Shown here: positions 32,391-44,674 of the stretch, piece after piece | Layout of the letters: each line of letters starts with the position of its first letter | Position numbering within the stretch: position 1 is the first letter of the stretch | Assembly: GCA_003952965.2 (NCBI GenBank) | Contig: CM025855.1 | Coordinates: 13,893,833-13,957,832, forward strand | From: Morella rubra | Taxonomy: Eukaryota; Streptophyta; Magnoliopsida; Fagales; Myricaceae | DNA: 64,000 nucleotides | Direction: 5' to 3' | Notes under the pieces: model-generated | Databases searched by the model: none | What the model was told of the DNA's origin: nothing | Seen by the model: only the letters and a program-made list of their open reading frames with translations | Position numbers and translations under genes: made by a program

Positions 32391-33007
32391 TAGCCCAAAG
32401 GATGAAGTAAGTGTCTCACTTGGCCCAATATCATCTGCATCAAGCATTAGTGATGTGCTCATTGGTGTTTCCGCCACTTTAAAGTTCTCCATTCCAAAGC
32501 GTTTGAGTAGATTCTTTGTATACTTAGCTTAGTTTATGAAGATTCTTTTTTGGATTGCTTGATTTGTAGTCCAAGGAAGAAGTTGAGCTCACCCATCATA
32601 CTCATCTCAAACTCTTCATGCATAAATTTGAAAATTCTTGATAAAGAGAGTCATTAGTAACACCAAATATGATGTCATCCACATAAATTTGCAAAATTAT
32701 GATATCATTGTTTTTGGTCTTGGTGAAAAGTGTTCCGTCAACTTTACCCATGGAAAAACTTTTTTCAACAAGGAAAGTTTTAAGTCTATCATACCAAGCT
32801 CTAGGAGCTTGTTTTAGTCCATACAAAGCCTTTTTCAATTTGAATACAAAATTTGGATAAGCTTCGTTTTGAAAACCTTGTGGTTGTTCTACATAGACTT
32901 CTTCCATGATAAATCCATTCAAGAAAGCACTTTTCACATCCATTTGATAAAGCATAAAATTTTTATGGCAAGCAAAGGCCAAAAACATTCTAATGGATTC
33001 CAAACGT
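32391..33007 (-). pseudogene. Copia reverse transcriptase (second element), truncated
   Basis: From 33007 the minus strand reads Arg-Leu-Glu-Ser-Ile-Arg-Met, then Gln-Met-Asp-Val-Lys-Ser-Ala-Phe-Leu-Asn-Gly (first catalytic Asp), Ala-Leu-Tyr-Gly-Leu-Lys-Gln-Ala-Pro, and Ile-Tyr-Val-Asp-Asp-Ile-Ile-Phe-Gly (catalytic Asp pair). A connection segment follows to about 32400. The RT palm motifs are intact, but the fingers are missing upstream and RNase H and the 3' LTR are missing downstream. It belongs with the gag and integrase at 35388-38312. Its composition resembles the SIRE/Maximus-type lineage. Confidence 0.8.
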
Positions 33008-33797
33008 TGTCTTATAGTAATGGACATAGCTATAAAGCAGAGGTTACGCCTATGGGAAGATCGACAAAGCAACAAGATACTAAGCAAAACACATCAAGAC
33101 CTTTTATTAATACCAGGTATTACAAAAGAGACCAATTCTATAATGTACATATAAAAAAAACTGCAGCGGAAAACTAAGAAAACATAAAACGAAGATCTCT
33201 AATCTTTATCTTATCCAGTCTGAGATGTTAGTAATTATCAAAGTGCGGAGTGATCCATCTATGTCCTCTCCCTCTATCGGACATCTAGGTCAGTGACATA
33301 GACGGAAAGTCAGCTCCAGAGTATAAAGCCATGTAAATGCTTTGTGAACTCACCTAAATAAACCTCAGACATCTGCTAAAGAAATTTTTAACAAACAACG
33401 GTGAGTCCAAATGACTCAGTAAAGCCAGTGGTTAGTACAACAGAATAGCAGAAGAATAAAGATATTGAAGAAACCCGTTCATCAATAAAATCTCAAAGAA
33501 GAAAGAAAGTAAATGAAAAGACTCAATTTTCTCAAAAATGATCTTTTCCTTTTTCCATTTTCAATTTCAATCACCACTACTCTCACTCCCAGAGTGAATC
33601 ACTTGGCCAGAGTGACGGGTTACAAGTAACCTTCCGTATCTTTGCAGCAGTACTCCCAGAGCACAATACGGCCTCAAACTCCCAGAGTGAGTTATCCTAA
33701 CAAAGGATCTTTCCGCGTACGACGGAGAGGCCAGAATGTCACAACAAGTGAACACATCCTCTTGTGCACAGTACTGTCACGTCTTCACAGTATTACG

Positions 33798-33960
33798 TTA
33801 AGTATGCATGTCTCATGTCAACGCCCATACATATCATTCATGATATGCAACACCTTAACCATACTTGAACATCACAATATTCCTTTCCAACGTACAAGTT
33901 AAGTGTGCATGTCTCATATCAACGCCCATACATCTCATTTATGATATGCAACACCTTAAC
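33798..33960. repeat. Near-identical 63-bp repeat, two copies, in LTR
   Basis: The unit GTTAAGTATGCATGTCTCAT...CACCTTAAC occurs at 33798-33860 and again, with few changes, at 33898-33960. Confidence 0.8.
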
Positions 33961-35015
33961 TCGTTTCCATCATCACAACATTATAAAACATTCTCAAAGG
34001 AAAATGTTGTGAAGGCAAAAACAACACTTTGATTTCTCGGTTAAAAACCGGCTTAATCACCACGTAGAAAATACTAATTTTGACATGAAAAGTATTGAAA
34101 TCAAAAGGAAAGAAATATGTTCAAGCTTTGAAAAACAACTTTTGAAAGAAATTTTGAAAAGAAACGGATCAAAGTTGAAAAACAACTTGAAAACGAATCG
34201 AACTTTGAAAATGATACTTTTTCGAAAGGACGAGCTTGTTCTTCGTCAAGAACACGAAGAACATCAAGAACAATATGAAGAATAGAAAAATGCTAATCAA
34301 CATCAAGAGATGCTAGAATAATAAAGACAAGAGATTCACAATAATCATCTTGAAAACTTGAATCGAAATCAAAGATAACCAACTAAACTTTACCTCTAAG
34401 CGTTTGATCTTCACTAAACTTTTTCCTCCTTCTTTCTCCACTTCACTTCACTCTTTTCTCAAGATTTAACTCACAAAAATTCAGATTGAATGGTGTACTC
34501 TTCAAAGGTCGAAATCCACCCCTATTTATAGGAAAACACCGGTTGCATTCCGACACGTGTCCGCCTAGCTAGGCTAGCTTTGGTGAGTCACTAGGCTACA
34601 TTTCTCTCCTCTTGACACCTAGCAACCTACAGCAGCTGCATGGAAAGGCTATGGCCAAAATTTTCCTATAGCTTGATGAGTCGCCTCCTAGGTCCACCGG
34701 TTGTCGACACCTCGAGCTTCCTAGGTCCTAGCCTTTTTGGTCGTGCTTTTTGCATCGATTTGTCGTGCTTCTAGCTTCGATTTGTCATGCTTCTAGCCCT
34801 CATAGGTGTCACTCTCTAGGGCAGCCAAAATTTCCTTTCTTAATGGCTAATTTTCTAATCGTTTCACTAATCTTCCAATAATTCAAATCATCCTAATTGC
34901 TCTCCAAAATCGACCTACTTGCTTCCGAAAAATAAAAAGTCTCCAAATTTAACCATAAACTCGTGGATGAACTCCCAACATATTAAAAGAATAAAAATCA
35001 TGTGGTTCGGTTTTC

Positions 35016-35266
35016 GAGACAAAAACGTCCTGCTTGCTTAAAAAATTAAATTGATCCAATACGAGCTCCTCAACATTCTAAACAACAACCTAGTTGCACG
35101 CGAACTCCAAATCTCACTTAATCATGTCCTAATCAAGGTTTGAGACAAAAAGTCCTACTTGCTTAAAAATTTAAATTGATCCAATGCGTACTCCTCAATC
35201 TCTTGAACAATAACTCAGTTGCATGTGAACTCCAATTCTCACTAAATCATGTCCTAATCAAGGTTT
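35016..35266. repeat. 126-bp tandem duplication in LTR
   Basis: A unit starting GAGACAAAAACGTCCTGCTTGC (35016-35141) is followed directly by a diverged copy at 35142-35266; both end CATGTCCTAATCAAGGTTT. Differences are scattered, so the duplication is not recent. Confidence 0.8.
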
Positions 35267-35387
35267 CGAACTTAGTATCTCAAGTACTAAATAATCTCTT
35301 AGTCACTATACCCCTAATGCACTACTAATCACAAACAAGATAGCATAAACAATATGCATGTGATGTTTGAAAGCTCGGGGTATGACA

Positions 35388-36562
35388 CATCTCCCCTCAA
35401 TATCTTCAATATCTACACTTGCATTTTTCTCAAATAGACCATTAGATTCATCAAAAGTGATATGCATTGATTCTTCAACACAAAGAGTCCTTTTGTTATA
35501 AACTCTATAAGCTTTACTCGAATTAGAGTATCCAAGGAAAATTCCAACATCGGTTTTAGAATCAAATTTTCCAAGGTTGTCTTTGGTATTTAAAATGAAG
35601 CATTTACAACCAAAAACTTTGAAATAATGGATGTTGGGTTTTCTATCTTTCCAAAGCTCATAAGGAGTTTTCTTCAAAGTGGGTCTCATAGATACTCTAT
35701 TCAAAACATAGCAAGAGGTGTTGACGGCCTCGGCCCAAAAATATTTTGGTAACTTATTTTCATTCAAAATAGTTCTTGCCATCTCTTGAATAGTTCTATT
35801 CTTTCTCTCAACAACCCCATTTTGTTGAGGAGTTCTAGGTGTTGAAAAATTATGCTCATAACCATTCATGCTACAAAAATATTCAAACTTCTCATTTACG
35901 AATTCACCACCATGGTCACTTCTAATGGCCACAATGGTGTATCCTTTTGCATTTTGCACCCTTTTTGAAAATTTAATGAACTCATGAATGGCTTCATCTT
36001 TTGAAGCTAAAAACAAAATCCAAGTGAACCTAGAGTAGTCATCCACAATTACAAAGACATAGGACTTTCCACCAAGACTTTGAATTCTTGATGGACCAAA
36101 TAAATCCAAATGAAGTAATTGTAGAGGTCTACTAGTTGAAATGAAGTTTTTGGATTTAAAAGAGGTTTTCACTTGTTTTCCCATTTGACAAGCTTCACAA
36201 ACTTGGTCTTTTTCAAAATTCAACTTAGGTAGCCCATTCACAAGATCATGCTTAGAGATTTTCAAAATTTGATGCATGCTTGCATGACCCAATCTTCTAT
36301 GCCATAGCCAACTATCATTTACATTGACCACAAGACAATTATCCACACAAGCATTTTGATCAATGTCAATCTTGTACACATTTGAATTCCTATGGCCAAT
36401 AAACAATAATTTTCCATCTATGACATTTTCAATAAGGCATCGAGAAGATTCAAATACAACTCTATAACCTTTATCACAAAGTTGACTAATACTAAGCAAG
36501 TTATGCTTCAATTTATCAACCAATAGGACATTTTCAATTAAAGGAAGGGAGTTACCACCCAT
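35388..36562 (-). pseudogene. Copia integrase (second element), nearly intact
   Basis: The long minus-strand frame contains the HHCC zinc-binding motif (His-Arg-Arg-Leu-Gly-His...Cys-Glu-Ala-Cys) and then the DDE core: Leu-His-Leu-Asp-Leu-Phe-Gly-Pro, Ser-Asp-His-Gly-Gly-Glu-Phe, and Gln-Gln-Asn-Gly-Val-Val-Glu-Arg-Lys-Asn-Arg. The C-terminal region follows with Lys-Val-Phe-Gly-Cys-Lys-Cys-Phe and Asp-Val-Gly-Ile-Phe-Leu-Gly-Tyr. About 390 integrase codons are open without a stop, and the frame then runs some 27 codons into the flanking LTR. The integrase would insert the element cDNA into the genome. It is the best preserved part of this element. Upstream protease is frameshifted. Confidence 0.85.
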
Positions 36563-36720
36563 TGCCTATACCAATGATTTTCCCTTTGGAGTTGTCGCCA
36601 AATGTTACATTTCCACCTTTGATGGTTGATAGGCTTGAGAATCTTGATGGGTCACCGGTCATGTGTCTTGAACAACCACTATCCAAGAACCAACTATTGC
36701 ATTTCTTCCTTCTTGAATCC
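36563..36720 (-). pseudogene. Copia protease region, frameshifted
   Basis: Minus-strand translation gives Gly-Cys-Ser-Arg-His-Met-Thr-Gly-Asp-Pro and Ile-Lys-Gly-Gly-Asn-Val-Thr-Phe-Gly-Asp-Asn, the stretch around the copia aspartic protease that links gag to integrase. A frameshift separates it from the integrase frame that starts at 36562. Confidence 0.55.
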
Positions 36721-36965
36721 TACAAAACAAATTCAAGATGAAGCTTTTGGTACCCAAACCTTTTTGGGTCCATTTGGGTTAGCCATAGTTCCCTTTGGAA
36801 CCCATATCTTTCTAAGAGCTTTGCACCCAAGTTTCTTGAGAGGACAATCAAATATTAGATGTCCATTCTTGTTGCAAAAGTTACAAGTATGAAGAGATTC
36901 ATTTGAGGATTTAGCTTTGACAAAGAAGTTTTTGAAATACTTTTCATTTTTATGAGGCTTGTAGC

Positions 36966-38312
36966 CTAAACCACTTTTGTCAAAAACACATCTTTGATAT
37001 TTAGAATGTTCTCCAAAGCTTTGCTTCCTTGAGTGAATTTTTCAAGAATGGTGTTTTGACGAGTAACCTTATCTTTGAAAGCTTTGTTCTCAATTTCTAA
37101 AGTTGAAACTTTTAGTTTCAATTCCTCATTCTCTAGCTTCAAATTTCCTTGTTCATCATTTAAGGAATCAAGGTCACTTGTAGCTAGTGAATGCTTCTTT
37201 TTCAAAACATTGTATTTGAGTTTAAGCTTTTCAAACGTAATGTATAACTCATCAAAAGCATTTTCTAATTCATCATATGAAGGTTTTGAATCTTCAAGAT
37301 CCGAGAGATATACCTCATCATCTTCTAGAGCCATGAAGCACATGTTTGCGATTTCTCCCTCATCTTCTTCATCGGAGGAGCTTGAATCACTATCTTCCCA
37401 AGTAGCTTTCATAGCTTTTATATTTGAGAAGTGGGCAATCCACCTTAATGTGACCGGGTTTCTTGCACTTGTAGCAAGTGATGTGGTCCTTCTTGTTGTC
37501 CATCTTTGGGTATTCCTTCTTTGGCTCTTCTCTCTTGAAATCTTTGAAGTTCTTCCTTCCTTGCTTTCTCTTGAGGAAGTTTCTAAAATTCCTTGTCATG
37601 AGAGCATATCCTCATCTCCACTTTCATCATTATCTTCTTCAATCTCAACTACGGAGGATTTCAAGGCTATGCTTCTTCCTTTTTGAACTTTCCTCCTCAT
37701 GTCCCTTCATGGTGATTTCGTGAGTCATGAGGGATCCAACAAGCTCTTCCAAAGGTGAGGTCCTTTGCTTCTTGAATAACGGTGACTTTGGCTTCCCAAG
37801 TCTTTTGGTAGTGACCTAAGAACTTTTCTCACCAAATCGGAGTTAGTGTACATTTTTCCAAGAGCATTTAAATCATTCACAATATTAGTAAATCTAGTAA
37901 GCATGTCACCAATGTTTTCTTCTGGTTTCATTTTAAACAATTCATAGCTATGAACTAGCATGCTTATCTTAGATTCTTTCACTTGGTTCGTACCTTCATG
38001 AGTGATTTCTAAAGAATGCCAAATTTCTTTTGCACTAACACAAGTAGATATTCTATTGAATTCACTTTTCTCTAAAGCACAATAAAGAATGTTCATAGCT
38101 CTAGCATTTATAGAAATTTTCTTCTTGTCCTCCTCATCGGTATACTCATTTACGGTCTTAGGGACAATTTTCTCATCTACGGCTTTCATAGGATAGTGAG
38201 GTCCATTTAAAACACAAAGCCATAGATCAAAGTCAATGGATTGAAAATGAATTTTCATCATTGCTTTCCAATAGGTGTAATCACTTCCATTGAAGGAGAA
38301 CAGAACAGCCAT
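36966..38312 (-). pseudogene. Copia gag (second element), three fragments
   Basis: 38312-37725 is a 195-codon gag start with Phe-Asn-Gly-x-Asp-Tyr-x-x-Trp-Lys (the UBN2/DUF4219-type capsid N-terminus), Ala-Lys-Glu-Ile-Trp-x-x-Leu and a late Leu-Arg-Ser-Leu-Pro segment. 37599-37390 has a zinc knuckle, Cys-Tyr-Lys-Cys-x4-His-x4-Cys. 37412-36966 is a Glu/Lys-rich coiled coil. The order is right for gag, but frames differ, so at least two frameshifts exist. Gag would form the particle and bind the RNA. Confidence 0.8.
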
Positions 38313-38764
38313 ATATTTAAAACAACCAGTCGACCACTAAACCAAGCAGTCGAAAATCGGTCAACCTCTACAACTTAAGAGCATGATTTGGTTAATTTAA
38401 AACCATGATTTTTTCCATCTTAAAATACCCAATTTTAAACACTAACTTACCATAAGTATACAAAAGGTTTGGGAGTTTGGGGATAATTTGAAGCCATTAA
38501 AACATTTTTAAACTTCAAAACAAGTGGTTAAAAGATTTATCCAAGTTTTGAAGAAATATGCAAGTGTGTGGTTCAAATCCTTGTTAAAGATGAAGTCTAG
38601 AGTTACAAAAGTTACCCTAGCAACTTGAGTCTTCACTTTAAGAGCACTTCCATTGAAGGGGATGTTGCTTGAACGCTCCCTGCTCATTTTGGATCTTCTT
38701 TGCTTCACATCTCAATTACTTCTATTATTATCATCAAAACATTGATTGTGATTAAAAACCAACA
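38313..38764 (-). repeat. Copia 5' LTR/leader of second element, truncated
   Basis: On the minus strand it starts TGTTGGTTTTTAATCACAATC at 38764, a typical SIRE-type LTR start, and runs directly to the gag ATG at 38312 without a recognisable tRNA primer site. Part of the LTR and leader seems deleted. It cuts the LTR-like unit 38765-40674. Confidence 0.5.
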
Positions 38765-39862
38765 GGTTGTGTATCCCTTCTCTCCTTAAGACTTTTCTAG
38801 TGCCACCTACACTAGGATCCTACACTTTTTGGCATTTTTGCCCCATGGGAGCCCACCATTTTCTCATAACGGTGGGTTGCACTCTCCCCCTTTAGTGAAC
38901 AGTTCCGTCACCCATATCTCGGACAACACCTCGGTTCGGTTTCCGTTTCCCTAGTCTTGGTCCACTAGATGCTTCATGAATGTAACCATTGATGCTCAAT
39001 TATTTGCATAAATAATGCAGCACTTAACCATAATTAATCATTCATCATTTATCATAAATTCATAACTTCCTACCAAACCAAGGCATTCATAGTATTCCAA
39101 AGAATTAATAAATTCCAAATACATGCTTTATTCTTTTTCCTTTAAAGGTTTATTAGAAATCCTTAAAGTTGGTATTCCCTTGTTCTACTCTTATTTTATT
39201 GCTCCATTAAACTTATTAGTATTTTGACCAAGTCCTTTTCTTTTCTTTAGAACACATCTCATGCATGTATTCCCTTTTCTTTTCCTTGCCAATTCATTGC
39301 CTTTCTACTCACTTTGAGCATTCTTAGGGCACTGTCATAACCCTTTTCAACATTGAGCATCATTTGCAAGCTCTTAGCATCATCAAATCCACATACAACA
39401 TTCATTTTCATCAACCAACATGTCACCAACTGAAACTCATAACATAAATGTCATAAAACCAACATGCAAGCATTAAATATGAAAGATCAAGGCTCCATGT
39501 TTAGGCAGTGGCGTTTTAGTCCATTCTAGATGCAAAAACACAAGGTTAATGACCACAAAACCCCAACAAACACATATGCAAACTAACCCCTTACCTTTGG
39601 TGCAAATCTTTCAACAGTTAGAGCACAAAAGACCTAAAAATAAGAAGATCTAAGTTAGAATCCTTAAGAGAAGAAGATGGAAGAAGAAAAAATCGAGAAA
39701 AGGGGTTTGGAAGGTGCCATTTCCACTTGGCTGAAACACCCTCAAAGCTTACCTCTTCTTTCTTCTTCTTCTTCTTCTTTTCTTCCTTTCTTTTCCCTTT
39801 CTTCTTTTTCTCTTTCGGTTCTTCCTCTTCTCTTCTTTCTTTTTTCTCTCTTCTCTCTTCTT

Positions 39863-39895
<33 letters not shown>

Positions 39896-40674
39896 ATACA
39901 TAGCTAAAACACAAAATGTCGTCCATGAGTTGCTCAAAAAGGCTTAAATGCCTTGTCTCTCTCCTCATCATCATGGCCTAGAGTTATGGGTACCTATAAA
40001 TGTAAAGGGCTATCATTAACTCCTTGTCTACAAGCAAAAGCAACCTCCCTAATTGGGCAGTGACCATCGGTTAAGGCAATGAGGTGCCACTTGAAACAAT
40101 ACTTCTTTTTTGTCTCATCTAGGATTTAATAGCAATTAAATGGGATGGGGGCTCAATGAGGTGGCCGGCCATGTCTCTCTAGTAATGGGCTTGGTCTCCT
40201 GAACCACCCAAACCCATCTAAAGGTCCAAGCCAAGCCCAATTCTTGGGTCCAAGTGCCTCTAATCAAGTCCTAAGAATATTTAATAACTAATAAACCAAA
40301 ATAGGAATTATATGGTTCAACAAAATAATTAAACAACAAGGAAATGAAAATATTTGCCTCTATTTAAACCTTAGGCATATAAAATAAAATTGGCAAAGTT
40401 GCAATTACATAAATAAAATAGTCAATGAATTAAAAGAGAGGAAATTCAATGCAATAACCAAGAGAAAAGTGTAGAGATAATAGGAAAATTATTTTAGCAA
40501 ATTTTAACTAATATGTATTTCAATTACAAAAATTAAGACCTAGTTATTTAAATATGCACAAAAACAAAACATTAAGAAAATTATCAAGGCAAAATTAAAT
40601 TAGGGAGAAAAATCTCCTTCATTAACAACCTTAAGAAAGTTTTAAAAAAAGTTCAAAATAGGTGGGGTGTCACA
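38765..40674 (-). mobile_element. Large LTR, truncated by the copia element
   Basis: The minus strand starts TGTGACACCCCACC at 40674. Internally it has the pyrimidine-rich (minus: purine-rich) tract at 39750-39896, including (CT)n at about 39868-39896, and ends at the block GGGATACACAACC, where the copia LTR begins. The same block lies mid-way in the solo LTR at 8039-25368 and in the 18933 unit, so roughly the last third is missing. The Ser/Leu- or Lys/Glu-rich open frames in the tract are low-complexity artefacts. Confidence 0.6.
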
Positions 40675-42151
40675 CTTCATGTACTTCTTGCAACACGTAG
40701 TCGGCATCGTGGGCACCTAGGCATCACGAGACGCCACTCTCTTTAACTTTTGGGCTTGAAGTGCTCCTTGAAGGGGGGCTTTCTCCTTTTAGGACCTTCT
40801 TGATCAAGATTCACCAGTCCTCTTCTCCTTCTTGGACTTCCATGATCTCGGACATGGCTCCAAAGAGAGGAACGAACTGAAAGTTTGTCTGCAGAAAATT
40901 AACTTACCAATTCTCTTTTAGATCTTGAGAATTTTTCGATAATCTTCAGGTTCTTGTCAAACTCACAATCTCGAGATTCCACAATAGCAGCTCAAGTGTT
41001 CTGCCTCCTTCCTCTCCACGCTCACAACTATCTTAGGGTTTTCTTGAGTCTTGATGGCCAACTCTAGACTAACAATTAGTCCATTCAATTTACTTAGGGT
41101 AGACTATCTCATAGCTATCCTTATATATGAAAACCCTAGCTGTGATATGCGTGGGATCGTTAGGGATCTCAAATCTCGGCCGTAGGATCACATGGAAAAA
41201 CTCTTTTTCCATTAACTCCCTTATATTCTTTTATTCCGAATTTTGGGCTTCTACTAATTGTAATCAAGTCCATCAACATATTACAATTCACCCCGAGAAT
41301 TTTGAGATTGATTTGTGAAATCCTTTTTGCCAACAATATTAACTTATTTATCCTTCCACCATTCTATATTCCACATGAGCCAATAGGATCAGAATAATAT
41401 CACCGATTAAATCCCTAGCTCATATAATTCTTAATTCCAATCTGTAATTTGTTGAACTCCCAAATTGTTTCCAAAACAATTTATTAATTACACTGGCCAG
41501 TGATTTTCAGAGTTCAACCCCATACAGATTTAATGAATATACTATCTCGTTAAGAGACTGGTGGATTCCTTATTGAGCATCTATACAAAACTATTTACTA
41601 TATACAAGACCCAACTTTGTTTGGAATATTTGACCTATAAAGATCATCACCAAATGACTCGGTCAGAGCACAAGTATACAACAAACAATTCCATATAAAC
41701 CTCTCAGGTCTAAGGATACCATAAGTCGATTGTGCCGAATATCATTCTCACCATCGGTGATCACTTCTAGAAGATATTCATATTAGATCCCGTTCAATGC
41801 ATGTACTCTTACAATGCATCCACTCGTTTGCTTAAGGTCACCACCTCAATGACAGAGTCCATCATCCTATTTAATAGAGGCACAACGAGTGTAGACCTAT
41901 ATACATAAACATGTACCTTGGTCTAGAACAAACGTCAAGTAAACAAGGAACCGAAAAGTCATACTCTCCGCCTTTGATTCATTAATCATTGGCATGACTT
42001 TCTACAATGTCACTTAACAATAAAACTGTGTGACATCTTATGCCACAACACAATACCCATAAATAAATAAACATATGTGATAAACACAAAATAAATAATT
42101 ATCATATAATCATCTTTAAATAAAACTGGTTTTTAGGGCATACTTCTAACA
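40675..42151 (-). mobile_element. Copia-type LTR/leader, minus orientation
   Basis: On the minus strand it starts TGTTAGAAGTATGCCC at 42151 and matches the plus copy at 5213-6420 over about 1.1 kb, including the ACACTCGTTGTGCCTC block. Past about 40870 the similarity is lost; the rest may be leader sequence. The large LTR 38765-40674 abuts it. Confidence 0.6.
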
Positions 42152-42159
42152 TGAACTCC

Positions 42160-42880
42160 TTTTGGGTTTTAGTTATCCTCGGGGATCCTGAGGCTTTAGT
42201 GACTAATACCAAACTCCTTTCGAGTTTTGGACCTAGGGAATATGCTATATACTAAACTTCCTGAATCACCCTTGTATCTCTCGTGCTTGTCTCAGGTAGG
42301 CCGTCATTCATTCATCCCGAGCTTTAAAGTTGCCTATTGACTATCCAATAGCTAACTGTTAATCACAAAATATACTAACATTTTCACTTTCCAATAATTC
42401 TACTGAAGGGAGTCCGGCTATGATAGCTTTATATTATGCTTCATTATTGCAGTAGGATACAACAATTTGACCCCAAACTCGACCCGTTCCTCCTCACTTA
42501 TCTCCAAGACCACTTTGATTCCCCTGGCCTCTTTTTTTGATGATACATCCACATAGATTTTCCATTATGACATCTTTGTCCCCTGTTCTAGAGGTGTGAG
42601 CTCTATGATGAAATCAACTATAGCTTGCCCTTTGATGGAAGTCCAGGGTCTATATTTCAATGTCAAACTCTCTAAGTTCTACTGCCTACTTAACCAACCT
42701 TCTGGAGACATCCGATTTTCCCAAGGTCTATCTAAAAGGTTGATCTATTAGCACTACCAAAGGGTGTGCTTGTAAATACGACCTCAATGACCATGGATAG
42801 AGCCAACTTATTGACGGATGGGTAGCACGCCTCGGCGCCTTGCAATGCTCGACTGACATAGTATACAGGTCATTGAACTC
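42160..42880 (-). pseudogene. Ty3/gypsy (Tat-type) RNase H relic
   Basis: From about 42880 the minus strand reads Pro-Val-Tyr-Tyr-Val-Ser-Arg-Ala-Leu-Gln-Gly-Ala-Glu-Ala-Arg-Tyr-Pro, the start of the RNase H domain in Tat-lineage gypsy elements. Low-quality matches with many stops follow toward the extra RNase H. It is a dead fragment between two LTR remnants. Confidence 0.6.
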
Positions 42881-42949
42881 CATAATCTTCTCATATGAGG
42901 ACTACACTGACGCATTGACCTTATGATTTTCCTTCTCTCATTATTTTAT

Positions 42950-43480
42950 TACTCCTTTGACCTAGATTAATTTTTAATTGTCTCTTTACTAGGTTAAATT
43001 TAGTTAATTATGTCAACCATTAATTTAATTACCTAATTAAGCTAGATTGGACCTAGGAAAACCACTTGGGCAGAACCCTAAGAGGCCTTGGAGGCCCACA
43101 ATGCAACCCAAGCCCATCCCTCAAGCCCATGGCCGGCCATATCTTGGTATTATGTCTATTGGGAGATAAAATCTCACATTTTTTACATGTGGAGCAATCT
43201 CTCTTACCATGCACTCACTACCCAAAAGGGGACTTAGGGCAAAGAGCTCAATGTCGTGAGTCTTAGAGAGAGAAAGAGAAAGAAAGAAGAAGAAAAAAAG
43301 AGAAGAAAGGAGAGAAAGAGAGGGAGCTCTGCAAGGAGAAGGAGAAGGAAAAAGGAGGAGAAATGAAAGAGACGAGGGAGAAAAAAGAAAAGGAGAAGGA
43401 AAAAACTTGAGGTAAATGATAGTTTATGTTCTTTGTGTTGGGAAATATGGTATTTGTGTGTTGTTTAGTGAGAGACAATG
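42950..43480 (+). mobile_element. Partial large LTR, plus orientation
   Basis: The sequence resembles the mid-part of the other large LTRs: CCATGGCCGGCCAT near 43130, a purine-rich GAGAAAG tract at 43262-43410, then GGTAAATGATAGTTTATG. Neither LTR end is seen. Confidence 0.4.
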
Positions 43481-44674
43481 TTGGATTTTATGTAATACTT
43501 CTACAGAGTAATATGTCACATTCAGGCATTTTAGCACTTTATGTAACCCATTTTTATCACCTAATCACCCCTAACTAGCTTTTTGCTAGTCTCTAGCAAA
43601 TCAAGCGATGGAAAAAGATGTCAACTAGATATCTCTTGAGATTCTAAGTGCAAAGTAGCATATGCATTAAATTTAAATATATCAAATTCACAAGCACTCA
43701 AATAAAATCAGTCCAAGATTCTAGCTTAGCAAAGGAGCTCAAAAAAAAATTATCTACGAACTCAACTCAAGGAATTATGCCAGCAAATAGTTTTCAGGTG
43801 CATCCCATGTGTGTTCAAATTATAAATGACTATGTTTTTCTTCAAAACCAACAAATAACAAACATAACTAAATAGGAAAGACCAAAATCTTACTCTAATT
43901 CAAAACTACTGCAAAGTTGGCTTTCACGCTGCCACTCTTTAAAAGGTAACTCTTTGCATTTCCCAACTTCAATTTTTTTTCTTTAAGAGATACCCCGGTG
44001 ATAGGTAGCCTTTTCCAGTGCACATACTGGCCTCTTTTGTGTCAACTTATTTACTCTTTTTCTTTTTCTTCTTTTTTTTCACTCAAGACATAGTTCATTA
44101 GAGTTTCTGTTAGTACAGTAGCTATTTGATGCCAGATGAAATCATAGAGTCAATAAAGTAATTTAGTGTTTTTTTTTTTCAACAACCAGTAGACTTGAAA
44201 CATGCTTCCAAAAATCGAGTAACTGAGATAATAAATTAATGCTATCATGCTAAGGCTAGATTCTGTTCCATTTGGTATTCAAGTTACTCATAAATTTAAC
44301 AACCTAAATTTAAGCATACCACCTTGAAAATTGAAATCCAAAAATTTCTAGTATTGTCTTTTCCATCACTTTCAATATAACATGTGATTCCTTGATTGAC
44401 ACAATATATCCAGCACTCATCATCCCCCAACTACATATGCACATTGTCCTTAATGTGGACAATGTTGACAGAGAAAGGGAAGAAGAAAGAATTAACAGAT
44501 AACTAAATAACAAAGGTAGGGCTAAAGGGAAAAAGTACCTTGAGATGGCTGAACTGGTGAAGATGACTTCATGGAAAGTAAAAACAGAATCAACAGATAT
44601 AGAGTAAATGAAAAAGATAAACAACAAAGCAAATTAACAAGCAGGAATGGAATAGCAGTAAAAAGAAAAACCAT
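43481..44674. other. No gene seen; probable 3' non-coding part of the Athila-type element
   Basis: No supported coding sequence. The position, directly downstream on the minus strand of a gypsy integrase, is where an Athila-type element has its env-like or non-coding region, but no env-like frame is visible. Confidence 0.35.

Larger units (their letters stand above)
33008..35387 (-). mobile_element. Solo-LTR-like gypsy unit interrupting the second copia element
   Basis: On the minus strand the unit starts TGTCATACCCCGAGC at 35387 and ends ATAAGACA at 33008, so it is TG...CA bounded and 2.38 kb. Like the other big LTR-like units here it starts TGT, then a CCCC block. It contains an AATAAAA-like 3' signal near 33100, blocks of CTCCCAGAGTGA near 33590-33690, and two internal duplications. 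Flanking 5-mers are AACGT and CATCT, so there is no clean duplication, and a stretch of copia pol between integrase and RT is missing at the site. Confidence 0.55.

Noticed and set aside
33798..33960. Possible CRISPR-like spaced repeat
   Set aside because: Only two units, in a plant LTR, with no cas genes; it is a local duplication.
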